Positions 44,088 through 56,879 of a stretch of DNA of 64,000 nt are shown piece by piece. Origin of the DNA: Gnetum montanum (Eukaryota > Streptophyta > Gnetopsida > Gnetales > Gnetaceae); assembly GCA_015680685.1 (NCBI GenBank), contig MNCI01021414.1, forward strand, positions 25,437-89,436, read 5' to 3'. Under the pieces are notes generated by a model, which ran no database searches, was not told where the DNA came from, and saw only the letters and a program-made list of their open reading frames with translations. A program made the position numbers and the translations under genes. Positions within the stretch are counted from its first letter, which is position 1. Each line of letters starts with the position of its first letter.

Positions 44088-46620
44088 GTATTCATGTTGG
44101 ACCCACATTTCCTAGCATAGGTGGGATGATCCCTAGTGTGGATGGATAGCTAGGTATTTTTCTAGATTCATTTTAAGTAGTTTTCAACCCTCAATGGATT
44201 GCATGATTAGTGCAATGGAATGGGGAAGGGAATAGATCAATTTTGACATCAATCTCAACCTTTGGAAGCTCCTATTGAATTTTAGAACTTCCACCCATGC
44301 TAGAGCAACATTGACCAATGTGTCCCCAACATTAATACCAATGAAAAATGGGTTTTATGACATCTAGAGGATCAAAACTAGAGTTCTAAGGTCTTTCCAA
44401 GGTAGAACAAGGCCAAAATAGTCAAGATTAATTGCTTTAGAGGCCAAAACTGACAAAACAAGTAGGTTTCAAGGTCATACCCCCCAAAGCCATAGTAGGC
44501 AACATGGATGGGAGGGGTTCTTAGTGTAGGAGATCTGGATCTAGATTATTGTGAGGTTAAACATGATCAATCTACAACTAAAGCTAGGCTTTAGTAGTTG
44601 CAGGCTTCCATAGACAAGTTGTGAGGTCATCTAAGAGGTGTTATTCATGTGAAATGGAGTTGGAGGATTTACTCATGCTAAGGCCATGCTGGCCAACATG
44701 GCTCAGCTTGGGCACTCTTTATTTTTAGGTTTATGATAGATTTAGAGATACATTAACCAATTGTTTAGGCTTCTAGGGCTATAAACAATGATTTTTAGGA
44801 GTTTTGATCGAAACTAGCCAAGTTTGAAGGATATCTAAGGAAAGGTATGGTTATACTCCCTAAGCCACACTAAGCAATGTTGCTTCAGCATGGGTGAGGG
44901 GGATTGGTGGGCTTCAAAGGATAAAACAAGATAAAAATGATATAAACTTAAGGCTATGAGTTCCTATGCTCTACTAGTGTAGGTCATTGGCTTTTAGGGG
45001 GTGTCAATCTACTATCAAAAGTGGTAAGGCAACTTACCCATGGTGGAGCCACCCTACCTAGCATGCATCAAGCCTTCCCCAACATGGATACCCTAAGATA
45101 TCATTTTTTATAGGTTTTGACATCAAATCAACCATGCATGTGAGCCCCCAAGGTTACCAATGTCAATGGCTAAGGTTTAGGGTTAAAATAGGTAGTTTAG
45201 AAGGTCTTTTTGAGGTTTTGGAAGTTATCCCCCATTGGAGCAAAATTTGGCCACACTAGCTAGCATGGCCCCAATATAGATGAACAAAAGGGATTAACTT
45301 TTTGAATGTTCTAACTAGTTTCCCTACGTTTTATGACTTCCAAAGATGCTAGCATGATTCTAGGGTTAAGATGGTGTAAGCTAGAGTTGTTTTGGCTTAT
45401 CTATGATTCCCCATGGGCCTCCCTTGAGGTACCCACACTAGACCCATGCTAGCCAACATGGGTGAGGGGGGTGCTTAGTGTGAAAGTTGTAGTGGTCATG
45501 AAATGAGATCAATTTTGGTATATTTTGACTACTTACATGTCCAAGAAGGTTGGGAAGTCATTACATGTCAATTTTGGGGCTAATTTCAACAATCTCTGGT
45601 TACACCACAACCATACACACTAGGGCAACATTGCCTAGCATAGATGATGCCCTCCCTCAGTGTGGCTCCACTGACATTCATGGTTTTGACCATTTTTTAT
45701 CATATTTGTCAAGGTTTTAGAGCTACCAAGGGTTGTAGGGATTGATGGCCAAGATTTAGCATCAAAATTGATAGGTTTTAAAGCTACTTGATATTTTCTG
45801 TGATTATTCCCCCTTAAGCCATATTGGGTAGCATTTCCCTAGCATGGATGGAAGGGAGATGATATCTTTTTGCTATTTTTTATTTTATTTTAGCACATCT
45901 GGTGGTTTTGAAAGGCTTCAAAATGGTGATACATTTACAAGGGTAGGTTTCAAGCTATTTTTTGTCAGAAAATGGGTTTTATGGCATACCCACAAAGCAC
46001 CCACACTAGACCCATGCTGGGTAGAATGGGTGGATAGTTCCCTAGAATGAGAAAGATGGATAATATAAAATTTGACATGTTTCTTATCAAATTTTGGCTA
46101 CTAAATACTAGAAAGGGGTGTTAGAGTCAAGATATGTTAACTAGGTGGTCAATGTTTGGGTTTTAAGGTTGCACCCCACCCATCCACATTGAAGCCACAC
46201 TAGGCAATGTGGATGGAGCTTCCCTCATCATGTCTCCACCAGATCTAAAATTTTTAGGCACTTTTGACTATGTTTGATAGGGTTTCAAAGCTACCAAGCA
46301 TGACTAGAGGGATTTTAGGCTATAATAGGCATTGAATAGTAGGTATGGATGTCATACCCCTCCTAGGAAATGCTAAGCTAGCATGGATGAGGCCTAGCCT
46401 AGTGTGGTTTCCCAAAGTGGAAAGCTGTATAGAGGTTTTAACCCCTGCCAGGATCTAGAATTTGGTTATGTTAATTGTAGCTACCAAAAATGGCAAAGGG
46501 ATAAGGTTGTAAGGCTATGGGATGGAGGAGGCAAGAACCCACAATGTATCCATGCTGCCTAGCATGGATGAGGGGAGATAAGATTAGAACACTGTTATAT
46601 GGATTCCAAGGAGTCCAAAC
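44088..46620. repeat. Degenerate ~188-bp tandem repeat, about 13 units
   Basis: A marker block, CCACACTAGGCAACATGGATG-like and followed by CTTAGTGTGG, recurs at about 44088, 44292, 44481, 44672, 44852, 45032, 45228, 45420, 45602, 45807, 45987, 46172, 46357, 46537: spacings 180-205, mean 188. Between markers are variants of TTTTGACC, GGGTTTTAAAGCTACCAAGG. Units are heavily diverged and almost free of CpG. Lies upstream (plus sense) of the antisense ORF in element A. No ORF of note inside. Confidence 0.75.
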
Positions 46621-46900
46621 CTCAATGTAGATGAGGTTTTTAAGCTCAAAAGAGACTTTGCATGGGAGGTGGCTAGTGGGGCCCATCTTAAAATTCAAAA
46701 TTTTGAATCTTGATGCTAACTCCCACCATCTAAGAATTGGCTATACTTTCTCACCTTTTCACTTCTAGCGTACCATAAATTTCAATTCCAAAAATTGGCA
46801 ACAAAGATATACAAGATGGTGCCTAGGTTTAGATATAGTTTTTATGCATAATTTTGCTAAGAAATCACACATGAAAGTTTCATTCTTTTCCATAGTGCAT
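46621..46900. other. Spacer between 188-bp array and antisense ORF
   Basis: Nothing recognised; short open frames only. Confidence 0.4.
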
Positions 46901-48620
46901 TACCTATATATTTGAAAAAGATCCTTACCTTAGAAAATCCTTCAATCTTCAGTGTGGATGATCAAGGAGCCTCATCAGGCAATGTTAAAGCTCAGCACTT
47001 TCAAACTTTCAAGTTTTCTATAGCATTGAAGGTAAGCACAATGAAGATGAAGGGAGGGAGAAAAAAACCTAGTTTTGGAGGATGCAAATGCATTAGCTAG
47101 GAGAATCTTATAACTTTCATGACCCATGCTTGGGTAGAGTTTAGATGCAATCACCCTAAGGTAGGTCAACGTAGTGTTGGATGACTTGGATGGCTTTTTT
47201 GGTGAGCCATTGCCAAGGAAACCCCTTGTTATCATCCTAGAGAAGGAGGAGCTTCTTAGGCATATGTTTTAGTGCTACACGTTATAGTTTATGGTGTGAC
47301 CTTAGGTTTTTATTCTAACCATTTGATGATTGTTATTCTTTTTATAGTTCCTAAGCCACTGGTAGAGGTTTCTACCCCTACATTTTATGTGAAACCATGG
47401 GTAGAGGTTCCAAATAAGATATAGTTTATGTGTGAAATGGCTAAGGACATAATAGACTAGTTACAACAAGTTGCTCCAAAGATCAGTATGAACTTTACTT
47501 TATGGTTTTAATACTATTTAATTTCTAGATGTATATTTGGTTATACATTTTTGCTTATGGTTATTCATGTCATATGTTGTGTTTATGGTTATATTTTATA
47601 GTTATGCATTGTTTATAGTGCCATCAATTACATGGGATCCTAGCCATGACATGGAGTTTGACTTCTTGCCTTAGCTCCTTCTTGAGGTTTAAACTGTACC
47701 ATGGAAGTTATATGAAACTACCACTAATCTTGTAGTTTTTTGTGCAAAACATTTGTGGAAATTTCAAAGTTCCAACAAATTCCTATCGGAGAAAGTTGTG
47801 GCCTTGACAGAGGAGAACAAGAGGAAAGCCCAAACAATCACCAATCTTCAAGATCATAAGGCCTTTGTGGAAGTCCAAGTGGCTAGCATCTAGAACTTGC
47901 AACCCAAGGAGATCACATGGGCTTGCTACTAGAACATCATCCACAACAAGGTTGCTCTTGCTAGGGAGATGGTGAAGTAGCAAATGTAGATGGACCTATT
48001 CTTTTGAAAAGCCAAGGATTGGAAAAAATACTATGCCTAGATCCTAGAGTGGGGCCAGATACAAAAAGATCATAAAATAAAATATAAGAATGATTTGGAA
48101 GCTTACCTTAAGTGGCTTAAGGAGGAGATGACTAAATGGCACAAGATGGAGATATTCATCAAGGAGATTCAAGCTAAGAGTATTTATAAGCTCTTTGAAA
48201 GCACTCTCATAGTGGCTAAATCTCCTACTCCTAAAGTCTCTATGGGTGCAAGTAAGGTTCCTATAGATACAATGTCATGGGAGCCACCCACATGGATGGA
48301 GGTTGACAACAGCAACATCCTCACAAGTATTAATCTTGGGGATGTGGATAGGGCCCACATGATAGAAGATCATATCCTTCATCACTTGGTGGTTGGCCTT
48401 CAACATCTTTCATTAGATTTCATTGAGCCATATTTTTCACAAGTTTGATTATATTTTTATTTGATGTTGCTTTGGTTTTACTTAGGTTATAGACTTATTT
48501 TGTTATGTGTTCTTTACTGATCAATCTTATGTGGTTATGTTTTAGGCACTAGGAAACATTAGTGGCCCTAACGATGAAGGTAGAGATGACCCACCACCTC
48601 CTCATCTAGATGTCCCTTAG
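46901..48620 (+). pseudogene. Antisense multi-exon ORF of element A
   Basis: Homologue of 17113-20726. Recognised exons: 47348-47485 (EMAKDIID-stop-LQQVAPKI), 47619 to about 48446 (ITWDPSHDMEFDFLP; HLWKFQSSNKFLSEKVVALTEE, a coiled coil; ending DFIEPYFSQ), last exon 48546-48620 (Asp/Pro-rich). The intron after VAPKI falls in phase 1, as does the intron after WINPEV in C, and the next exon continues in phase. 47160-47279 gives a further frame SVLDDLDGFFGEPLPRKPL that may be exonic. The 5' end is unresolved (a candidate ATG lies at 47040). Stops sit mainly at likely Gln and Trp codons. The protein would be largely alpha-helical; function unknown. Confidence 0.62.
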
Positions 48621-49021
48621 CATCCTCTAGTTGCCCATTTTACTTTTTTTTTATTAATGACTACATGATGTTTTATTATTATTGATGTTGATGGCTAGCG
48701 TTAGCCAAGATTTTGGTTGTAGACAATTTCATGGTTATTGTTTATTGTTTAAACATTTTTATGTTTTTCCACATAGTGTGGCCATGGATATTTCTATTAT
48801 AGACATTTTAAATTTTAATTTTTTATTTTAGTTTTGGCTATATTATTCTAGAGTTATGATTTTATCATGGATTTATGGTTTTGTGATTTTTATGTTGTAA
48901 ATGGCTTTGTTGGCTATTTTGGCTATAACATTGTAAAATTTTGAAGTGGTTAAACAATAAGGTTGTAGGCTAGAATGGAAACAAGATGAAAACAACATTT
49001 GCCAATGTTAGGCCATGGTGG

Positions 49022-49142
49022 ACCATGTGATGTTTACTAGTTTAAGGCCTTAGCTAGCCATGCATTCTTGCTAGTTTTAGACCATGGTAGTCCTTGATCA
49101 TTTGTTAGTTTGCTAGTTTTAAGCCATGGTAGGCCCATGTTG
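49022..49142 (-). repeat. Hairpin-repeat array a of A
   Basis: Three units: CTAGTTTAAGGCC-ttagcta-GCC, CTAGTTTTAGACC-atggta-GTCC, CTAGTTTTAAGCC-atggta-GGCCC. Lies between gag-pro and the 3' end of the antisense ORF. Confidence 0.75.
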
Positions 49143-49426
49143 TACAAAGAAAAACATATTTTTTGTATACTTTATGTTTTAATATTTTTATGGATTTTCT
49201 ATTTTTAAAGTTTTTATGAGGTTTTTATGTTTATATCATGCTAAAAAGGAAGAAAGAAAAGTCTCTACCAAGTAAAATGCAAATAAGAGGTAAATTTCTA
49301 GGCTATATGTAAAAGAAAGCAAACAAAATGACATAAACAGGTGAAAGAAAATCTAGGATAAAATGCTATAGGTACACATGGTTACAAGGTCATGAGAGAA
49401 TAGGGTAAGAGGATCATGGATGTACA

Positions 49427-52400
49427 TCACTTATGCAAATGTTTCCTAATCTTTGAGATATTAGGAAATGTGTATGGAATTTTTTGCACAAGCTTATACT
49501 CTCCATCCCTTTCATGGATGATGTTAAAGGGGATCTCTCCCCATAGCATGTCTCCTAGTCCACTATTATTATTTTTGACATTCTCCACTTCCTTGAGTTG
49601 CTCAACTTCATGGTTGGAAGTTTCATTCTGAAACTCCACTTCAGACCCCTATTCTATATCCATGTTGTTAACCATGAGGGGAACTACATTATCACCATGG
49701 ATGATAATTTCACCTCCCTAATAAGTCATGTGGATTTCTTGGTGGATACATGAATATACAACTTGTAGTTAAGCCAACCAACATCTTCTCAGGATGAGGC
49801 TAAATCCTAGTATTTCCTCTACCATCAAGATATCAGTAGTTATGGGGAACTACTTCCCTACCACAAAATCCAAGGAGATAGGACTCTTAACAACAACTTA
49901 TAATCTATTAAAGGACTTTAAAGATAATTTTATCATGCATTCTATGTGTTCCAACAAGCCTAGACATTCAACTATGATGTACAAGATGACATTCGTTGTG
50001 TCCCCATCTTCTACATGCACCCAATGATCTTTGTACTATCCTACCCAGATTGTAATGAAAAGAGGAGCTTTGGTTACCTTGCCACTTTGGGGATTTGTTT
50101 TGATTTCACTATTGTGAAACACTAGTGATGTTGACTTGGTCTCCCTAAGTAAAAAAGGCACCATCACTACATGGGTGTATTCTTCATTAGCTAGAGAGTC
50201 CTTACTAACGAGGATAGAAATCAACATTTTGACTAGTGCTTCATGATGTGTTGTAGAATTCATGACTAGATCATACAAAATCAAGGTTGTATTTTTCTAT
50301 TTCAAAGACTACTTGACCTATTCCATCACATTTAGGAAGTTTTTGTCATTGGCCATGGACTTATCACCTCGGTTGTGCTTAACTTTCTTCATGCATCTCA
50401 AAATGTGTACATGGTTTTTGGGTTGTTGTTGTGGTCTCTCCTTTTTCCCTTTTCCTTAGCTCTTAAATTCCTCCCATGGTTTTCTTGTTGAATTAGTGTG
50501 ATTTGAACAAGTAATGGGTACTGATGATATGGGAGTGGGCTTCAAAGGGCTCACTTCCTTCCATGCCTCGGCTTACTTATTAGTTTTTTTGTTAGGATTT
50601 TACTTAGGCTTCTTCTATTCCTTAGTTAAGGCCTTTTGGTTGTCATTGGTTTGAGAAAAAAAGGCCATTTCATCATTCACCATGGAGGTCATTGTTCTAT
50701 TGCTTGGGTGGACTTGGTGGTACTAGGTTAGGGCACCCTAATGATAAAAGGCTCTTTAGGGGGTGTTGGTAAAAGTACCCTTACAACAAAAGGGGGGCAT
50801 TAAGCTAATGGAAGCTTAAGGGCCCCTTGAGGTGGTACCTAAATCACAAATGGCTCCCTCATAGGCCTTGAATCATAATTGACATTGAACACTACTATGG
50901 TGTATGCGACATTATTGGCATTCAATGGGTCCTTATACACATGCATCAACTAATTCTAGGGCTAAACAAGGTTAGAAGCAACAAGAACTAGCTCATCCCT
51001 ATCTATCATCTTTTGTAGGTCATCCTTCAATGCAAGGTAGAAGTCAATGTCATGAACAAGTAATTGATGATAGTAGCAAAAGTGATCAAGCTTGAAATAC
51101 TTAGGTACCTTAGGGTTATCCTTAGTTGCTCAAGTGGGATCTTTGGCCATCTCATAGAGCATCTCATTCCTCTTACTGGTATTTTCAGTTATATGCTTAT
51201 ATTGGATTCCTCCACTCTTTAAAATTTGGTCTAAGAGTTCAAATAGTTTTAAAGGTAACCTAGTGTATTTTTTTCTATCTTTCTACTTAAAGCAAAGTCT
51301 AGAAGTAGTTAATGCATTGGTCATGGATGTTAATGGCTAGTTGTTATGTTTGTTCGCAGGGGCATTGGTTTGATTGGTTCTTGGTCCCTAATTGGTCATC
51401 TTGGTTTCCTTGGCCACAATTGCCACCATCACATTTTTCTCTTACTCCTCTCCTTATCCCTTCATGTATGTTGGTTTTTATATGCCACATAGGTAAGGTC
51501 ATGGCTATTCTCCACAACATCCTCTATGTTTTTCATCTAGGATAAGGCTTGACTTAGTGACCGTGAGTCATGATAATATAGCTTTAACTTGATAAAGTCA
51601 TTAATCACCCCCTTGAATATAGCTAAGAGGTGGATTTCAGCTATAGGTTCTAGTATCTCATTAAGTAGACTATTTCATTATTAAATGAACTTCTACACTA
51701 GTTTGAGGGATCCTTGCTTAACCTTCATCAACTAGTCAAGGATGGTGTCAGGCTTCAAGTTGTACTTGAAGCAGTTAACAAATTGTGATATCAAGTCTTC
51801 TAAAGAGGATATATATCCATCTTAGTAGGATGTGGTACCAGTCAAGCACCTTCCCATGAGGGACATAAAAAATATTCTTGTTATTATATGCAACCACACT
51901 TTTAATAACAATCACTCTAAGTAGAAGTTATGAGGTGAGAGTTTAGCTTACCCTTGTCATTGTACTATGTAAACTAAGGAATAGGGACACTATGGGGAAG
52001 AGTTAAAGGTGGAACCATAGGATTGATAGGATCATCCTAGTAGAAATCCATGACCTTACCTATGTGGGAAGTAGAGGCCTTGAGCCTCTTTAACTCTTTG
52101 GTTAGGTCTTGGATCATCTAGAAGGCTTTTAGAGGCTTGGGATGCCCCTACCAGTTGTGGAGACTACATAAAAGATAGTGGTGTTTATTGAGAGGATTGT
52201 GGCCTTGCTATTGGTGTGGCATTAAGGAGAGAGTTTGTGTCATCATGGTAGTGATGGATCAAATAGCAAGAAAGACATTTATGCTAGTATCTAAAGCACA
52301 AATGGGACAAAAGGGATATGTGATCTATGGGTTACTTGGTATCCCATGGTGGGCTCCATTTGAGTAGTGAGAGGGTTAGTGATGGTCATGACCATTGATG

Positions 52401-53052
52401 ATAGTCACACTAACCATGATTAAGTAGCGAATGTCATGAAGAATTGAAAGGTTTTGGGATATGGCACCAATTGTGTTTGGTATGGTGCAATGATTGGCAT
52501 GGGCCTGAACATGGTCAAGTAAGAAGGGGTGGACAACTAGGACATCTATTCCATGAAAGAAGTGAGGGGGGTGTAGGTAGGCATTATGGTCTTATGGGTT
52601 TCTTGTTAAAACAACCCACCTAGGATTTTTTTGTGTTTGAATTCTACCGCAAAATTCTCCTCCTCATCTTGTTGCTCATCCAAGCTAGCCTTTTCATCTG
52701 CCTCATCTATCTTAATTAATTAAGATAGAACACATGCATAGGTTTTGGTGATGGGTATTTGGTCATACAGGGAAGGAATATACTCCTTCGCATTGTGATG
52801 TATGAGTTTATACTCCCTCCTGACTTCTACTTCCATACATGAAATCAGCATGCCAACCTAGATCCTGGCACAAATGAAGTTATAATGGTCTTCATTTATG
52901 ACCAAGAACTCAAGATTTCACCCCCTAAGTCTCAAAGATTGTTTACATTCAACCATAGTTGGGTCCTTAGGGTCATAGACCCTCATAACCTATTGGCTAA
53001 ACCTGTTATCAATGAACTTGAAGGATAGGAATGTTGACCAGCTGAACGACAT
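49427..53052 (-). pseudogene. gag-pro: gag-pro polyprotein of element A, broken
   Basis: Start at 53052 (MSFSWSTFLSF), shared with element E (MSFS at 63198). HYNFICARI follows, then the Gag core at about 52060-51520, zinc knuckle at about 51075-51030 (FCYYHQLLVHDIDFYLAL; ligands partly lost), and protease about 50284-49690. The protease active site reads VHVEDGDTTN, so the first Asp of VDDG is Glu here. The tail IPYTFPNISKIRKHLHK ends at 49427. Start and protease are in different frames; many stops. Confidence 0.85.
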
Positions 53053-53786
53053 GATGAAAATGCTAAAATTACTTAACAAAGATGTAAATTGATGAAGGAA
53101 AGTAAAACTTCCCACAAATGGAATTTCAAAAAAATTTCAAAAGGGGTATAACTAACAAAGGTTGGTAGATGCAAAGGGGTAAGTGATTGTCAACAAGGAG
53201 GTATGCATCATTAATTGAAAAAGGTAAAAAGTGGGTATCAAATCCCAACCATGCTATACTGGCCAGCCATACCAATGCTAGAAGAGAAAAGGGGGAAAGA
53301 AGGGGGGTAAGATGGAGAATCTTACATCTATCTTTTCAATGTTGGGGAAAATGGGATTTACTTTTGGCAAGTTTGATTTCTTGCTAGAAACAAAATGGAA
53401 ATTTTGATTTTTCAACAATATGGGTTTTAGCAAGATTTCCAACATTGATTTTATTTGAAATTTTCAAAACAAAATGGGAAATGATTTTGAATGGTGAGAT
53501 TATGAAAGTTGGCCTACTTGGGAAATTTTGCAGCAAAAGGGATAAATTTCTTAGTAAGATACCAATGTTGGCTTTGAAATTCATAACAACTACTATGAAA
53601 ATTCTAAAAGCCCAAACACTACAACTTCCATGCTAGGCTTTGGTGGCAAGGGGGAATGGGTTTTAGCATTTCTTTTGCAGTAGCAAGATGTTAACAAAAT
53701 TTTACAAAAAATGTATCAAAGGTTTCAAAATGCCAAGCAACACTATCAATTTGGTCATAGGTTTGGATGAAAAATTCGGGTAGAGG
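53053..53786 (-). other. 5' leader of element A
   Basis: About 730 bp, non-coding. 53384-53650 matches the leader of element E at 63690-63965 (AAAATTCTAAAAGCCCAAACAC). Confidence 0.7.
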
Positions 53787-53803
53787 CCCTCCTTCTAGGG
53801 ATA
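53787..53803 (-). other. Primer-binding site of A (tRNA-Asn, decayed)
   Basis: Minus strand TATCCCTAGAAGGAGGG: the inner 12 bases match, the terminal TGGCG is changed. Six nt from the LTR end. Confidence 0.65.
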
Positions 53804-53809
53804 GAAAAC

Positions 53810-55667
53810 TATTATGACTAGAAAATTCAATCACTAGAAAACTAAAGATCCTAATGTAGCAGGTTTAACCTAGGATTCCAATGGCCTTTGTGAAAAATAA
53901 GATTCAAGACACCCTAGATGATCCAGTAGATCACCCAAGGACTTAAAAAAACAAGGTAACAAAATAAAAAAGTAAATACAAATATAGAAAATAAATGCAT
54001 TGAAATAAAACAAATAAATCTAATCTACAAGAAAGAAAAACTTTAAAATTTATTAAGAAAATAAAGGAAGAGTTCAAAAATGTGTACAAAGTTATGCTTG
54101 AGATAGTAGGAGGGTTCACTTTGATGGGAGTTCAAGGTCTATTGAAGCCAACAACTTTGAATGTCATAGTCAACTCCATGATCTAGAGGTTCTGCAACTT
54201 TCAATGCTATTAAACCTTATTTCCTTCTATGTCAAATTTGTAATGTTGGTGATGTAGGAGGATGAGATGTGTGGGGGTGTACTAGCAACCAAGAGTAGCA
54301 ACACTAGGAGTTTCAAGCCCAAGATGCTCAGCATTGGTACCAAAACTCATACAATCTTAAGGAGGGAAAGGGATCACAATGGTGTGGTGATTTGAAAATT
54401 GAGTTACTAGAAAATCAAAAATCCCAATTCAATAGCTTTAACCCTATATCTGCAAGGCCTTTGAAAAATGGAATTCATGGTACCCTAGATGGTCCGGTAG
54501 ATCACCTAGGGTCTTAAAGAAAGGTAAAAAAAGTAATAAAAATGCAAATGTGATTGCAGATCTGAAAATGTAAATGTACTAAAAATAAAATAATATATCT
54601 AATTCATACAAAAACTAAAACTATAAACTTTATTTCACCAAAAAGAAAGAGACCTCAGAGATTTTGTACAAAAATGTGTCTAGGGTAGCAAGGGAGTTCA
54701 CTTTAGTGAGGCTTGGAATCCATTGCTCCATGGTATGGATGCTCCACAACTCCCAATACTTTCAAACATTTGGTACTTCTTACACCATATCTACAACATT
54801 GGTGTTATAGGGACAATGTAACAAAGGCTATGAGGGTTCCACACTAGGAACTCAAGAAGCTTTGTGTGTGTTCAAATCTCTGGAATGCAAAAATGCTAAA
54901 GTGTGTGAGTGCTAAGGTGGTTGAACCTTAAACTAATGTTTGGAGTTGGTTTATATAGGATTTTTTCCTTAATTTTTGCTACAAATTGGCTGAAAGTTTC
55001 TATTATATTTTAGGTGGGCTAAGTGATATCCATCACCATGCATCCACACTAGCTAGCCCCTCCACACTAGTGGACCCCTCCATTCTAGGGGAAGAGTGTC
55101 AACATTGGAGGTACATCTTTCTTGTTGGGGGATGGATTCCATGACAAGAGTAGATCTTTCATGCTAGGAGTAGATCTTCCACGTTGCAAGGAGATCTTTC
55201 ATGTTTGGAGTAGATCTTCCACATTGAGCATGCAATCTCCATGCTGGAGGGTGAAGTTTCCATGTTAAGGAGGAAGGTTGTACCCCTCCATGCTAGTCGT
55301 AGGTGAGATTTACCCCCATGCATCCTAGCTAGATGTAGGTGAGCTTTACCTCCATGAATCCTAGTTGAAGGTAGGTATCTTCATCATAGAAAATGCTATA
55401 CCCCCCATAAAACCCATCAAAATGCCAATTTTGGCATCCCAAAAGGCATTTTTAATATCCAAAAGCCCAAATATAGACATTACCTAACTTTTCTCACTTG
55501 GAAAATGATTCTTTGATCATTTATGAGGCATTTTCAGCCCAAAAAGTTTGGAATATGTGAAGTTTCCCCTCAGGGATTACAAAACACACATTTATAATGA
55601 AGTTTTACCTTGGGTTTCATGGGATGGGGTTACAAAGGTTACAACATGCAAATTTGGTGGTGTTTCA
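53810..55667 (-). repeat. LTR shared by elements A (5') and E (3')
   Basis: Element-sense start TGAAACACCACC at 55667 after E's PPT; ends at 53810 before A's PBS. Length 1.86 kb, longer than the others because a block is duplicated: 53820-54170 and 54390-54740 are diverged copies (ACTAGAAAAYYAAARATCC; CACCCTAGATGRTCC). TATA at 54950-54957. Confidence 0.8.
54950..54957 (-). promoter_or_regulatory. TATA box in A/E LTR
   Basis: Minus strand CCTATATAAACC, at the same relative place as the other LTR TATA boxes. Confidence 0.55.
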
Positions 55668-55684
55668 ATGGCTCCTCTTTATTG
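55668..55684 (-). other. Polypurine tract of element E
   Basis: Minus strand AATAAAGAGGAGCCAT before the LTR TG at 55667. Confidence 0.7.
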
Positions 55685-56493
55685 GTGTCTGTAGCATTAA
55701 CCTAAGAGGTATTGAAAAAGAATATAAAACACCATTGTAGGTCGACCATAGATGTCTTCTCTCCATGCTTGATCTAGTCATGTCAAATCATGCCGAAGAG
55801 TGCTTGTGAGGATGGGATAGGGATATGATGAGGGAATGATAATGGTAATCGGATTATAGGGAGTTGGTTATAAAGGTGAACAATGCATTCCAAGTGTTGA
55901 CACCATGGCTATGATGTGGCATTAACATGTTGTCTTCAAATGTGATTCACTCTACAGATGCATTTGAGGAACCATGACTTTACTCTAAGGACTTTTGGCC
56001 ATTTAGACTCCTCCCTCTGCATGTTTGAAGCCATCGTCTTGTTAATTTCGTTTTCATTAAGTCATCCAAATTCTTGGTAACTTATGTTCCCTTTTTATAT
56101 GAGGTGAAACCTTCATTGGGTTTCTTTCCTAAGGCTAGTTCCATTTAGTTTTCCCATTGAATGAGATGTTTTGAATTCAATGATCTTGATGGCAGGGCAT
56201 GATGAAGGAGATTTCATAATGGTTATAATGCATGAGTATCAAACATTATTCAACATTGCTGCTTAGGGTAAGGAATGTTATATTTAGGCTATGGGTTTGG
56301 GCTCAAGGAGTGGTGCTAGATGGAGAACAATGGTACAAGCACTCTTGACACAACAAGACAAACTCACCAAATCTTGCTCATTGAGGTCATGTGGTGACTT
56401 GCTACCATAATGTGTGGCATCCTTACAATGGTCCCAAGCTTCTTCTTGCAAATACAACTCCAAGAGGACAAGAAAACTAGGAAAGTAGAGCAT
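55685..56493 (-). other. 3' region of E with conserved 3' peptide site
   Basis: TTGGAGTTGTATTTGCAAG (RC of about 56445-56463) matches the acceptor-like site of D (33070-33087). The downstream open frame to 56284 shares the CATTATGG...AAGTCACCAC wording with B and D. The rest to the PPT is non-coding. Confidence 0.45.
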
Positions 56494-56559
56494 ATTATAA
56501 TGTTACAATGCATGTAGGCTACACAAAATGATACATCCAAGCCATCCAATTCACCAATG

Positions 56560-56680
56560 CTACTAGTTTAAGGCCATGGTGGGTTGTCGTACCAATTTAA
56601 GACCTTGATAGGCTGTGGTGCCACTTTAAGATCATAGCAAACCATAGTGCTAGTTTAAGGCCTCAGTAGGCTATGGTAAA
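56560..56680 (-). repeat. Hairpin-repeat array b of E
   Basis: Four units of about 31 bp: CTAGTTTAAGGCC-atggtg-GGTT, CCAATTTAAGACC-ttgata-GGCT, CCACTTTAAGATC-atagca-AACC, CTAGTTTAAGGCC-tcagta-GGCT. Confidence 0.75.
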
Positions 56681-56879
56681 GCTTTTTTATCATGCAAAAG
56701 ATGTTATATAGCCTCACTTGTTGTAGATCATCAAATTTATTAGCTTTGGTCATTTATTGCAACTTGTCGATAATGATAAACAACACTATAAGAAAACATG
56801 TGAGCATTAAATATAATTAGCATTATGTAATGGCTTTAATGTTACATAGCAAGGCTTTAATGAGATTAGGAGAAGGCTT

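Larger units (their letters stand above)
44040..55667 (-). mobile_element. Element A, proximal part (LTR, gag-pro, antisense ORF)
   Basis: 5' LTR 55667-53810, PBS 53803-53787, leader, gag-pro 53052-49427, array a 49142-49022, antisense ORF 48620 back to 46900, 188-bp array, then interrupted at 44040 by element B and resumed at 2420 with RT. Most CpG-poor layer and with heavily broken ORFs, consistent with being the oldest. Confidence 0.75.
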
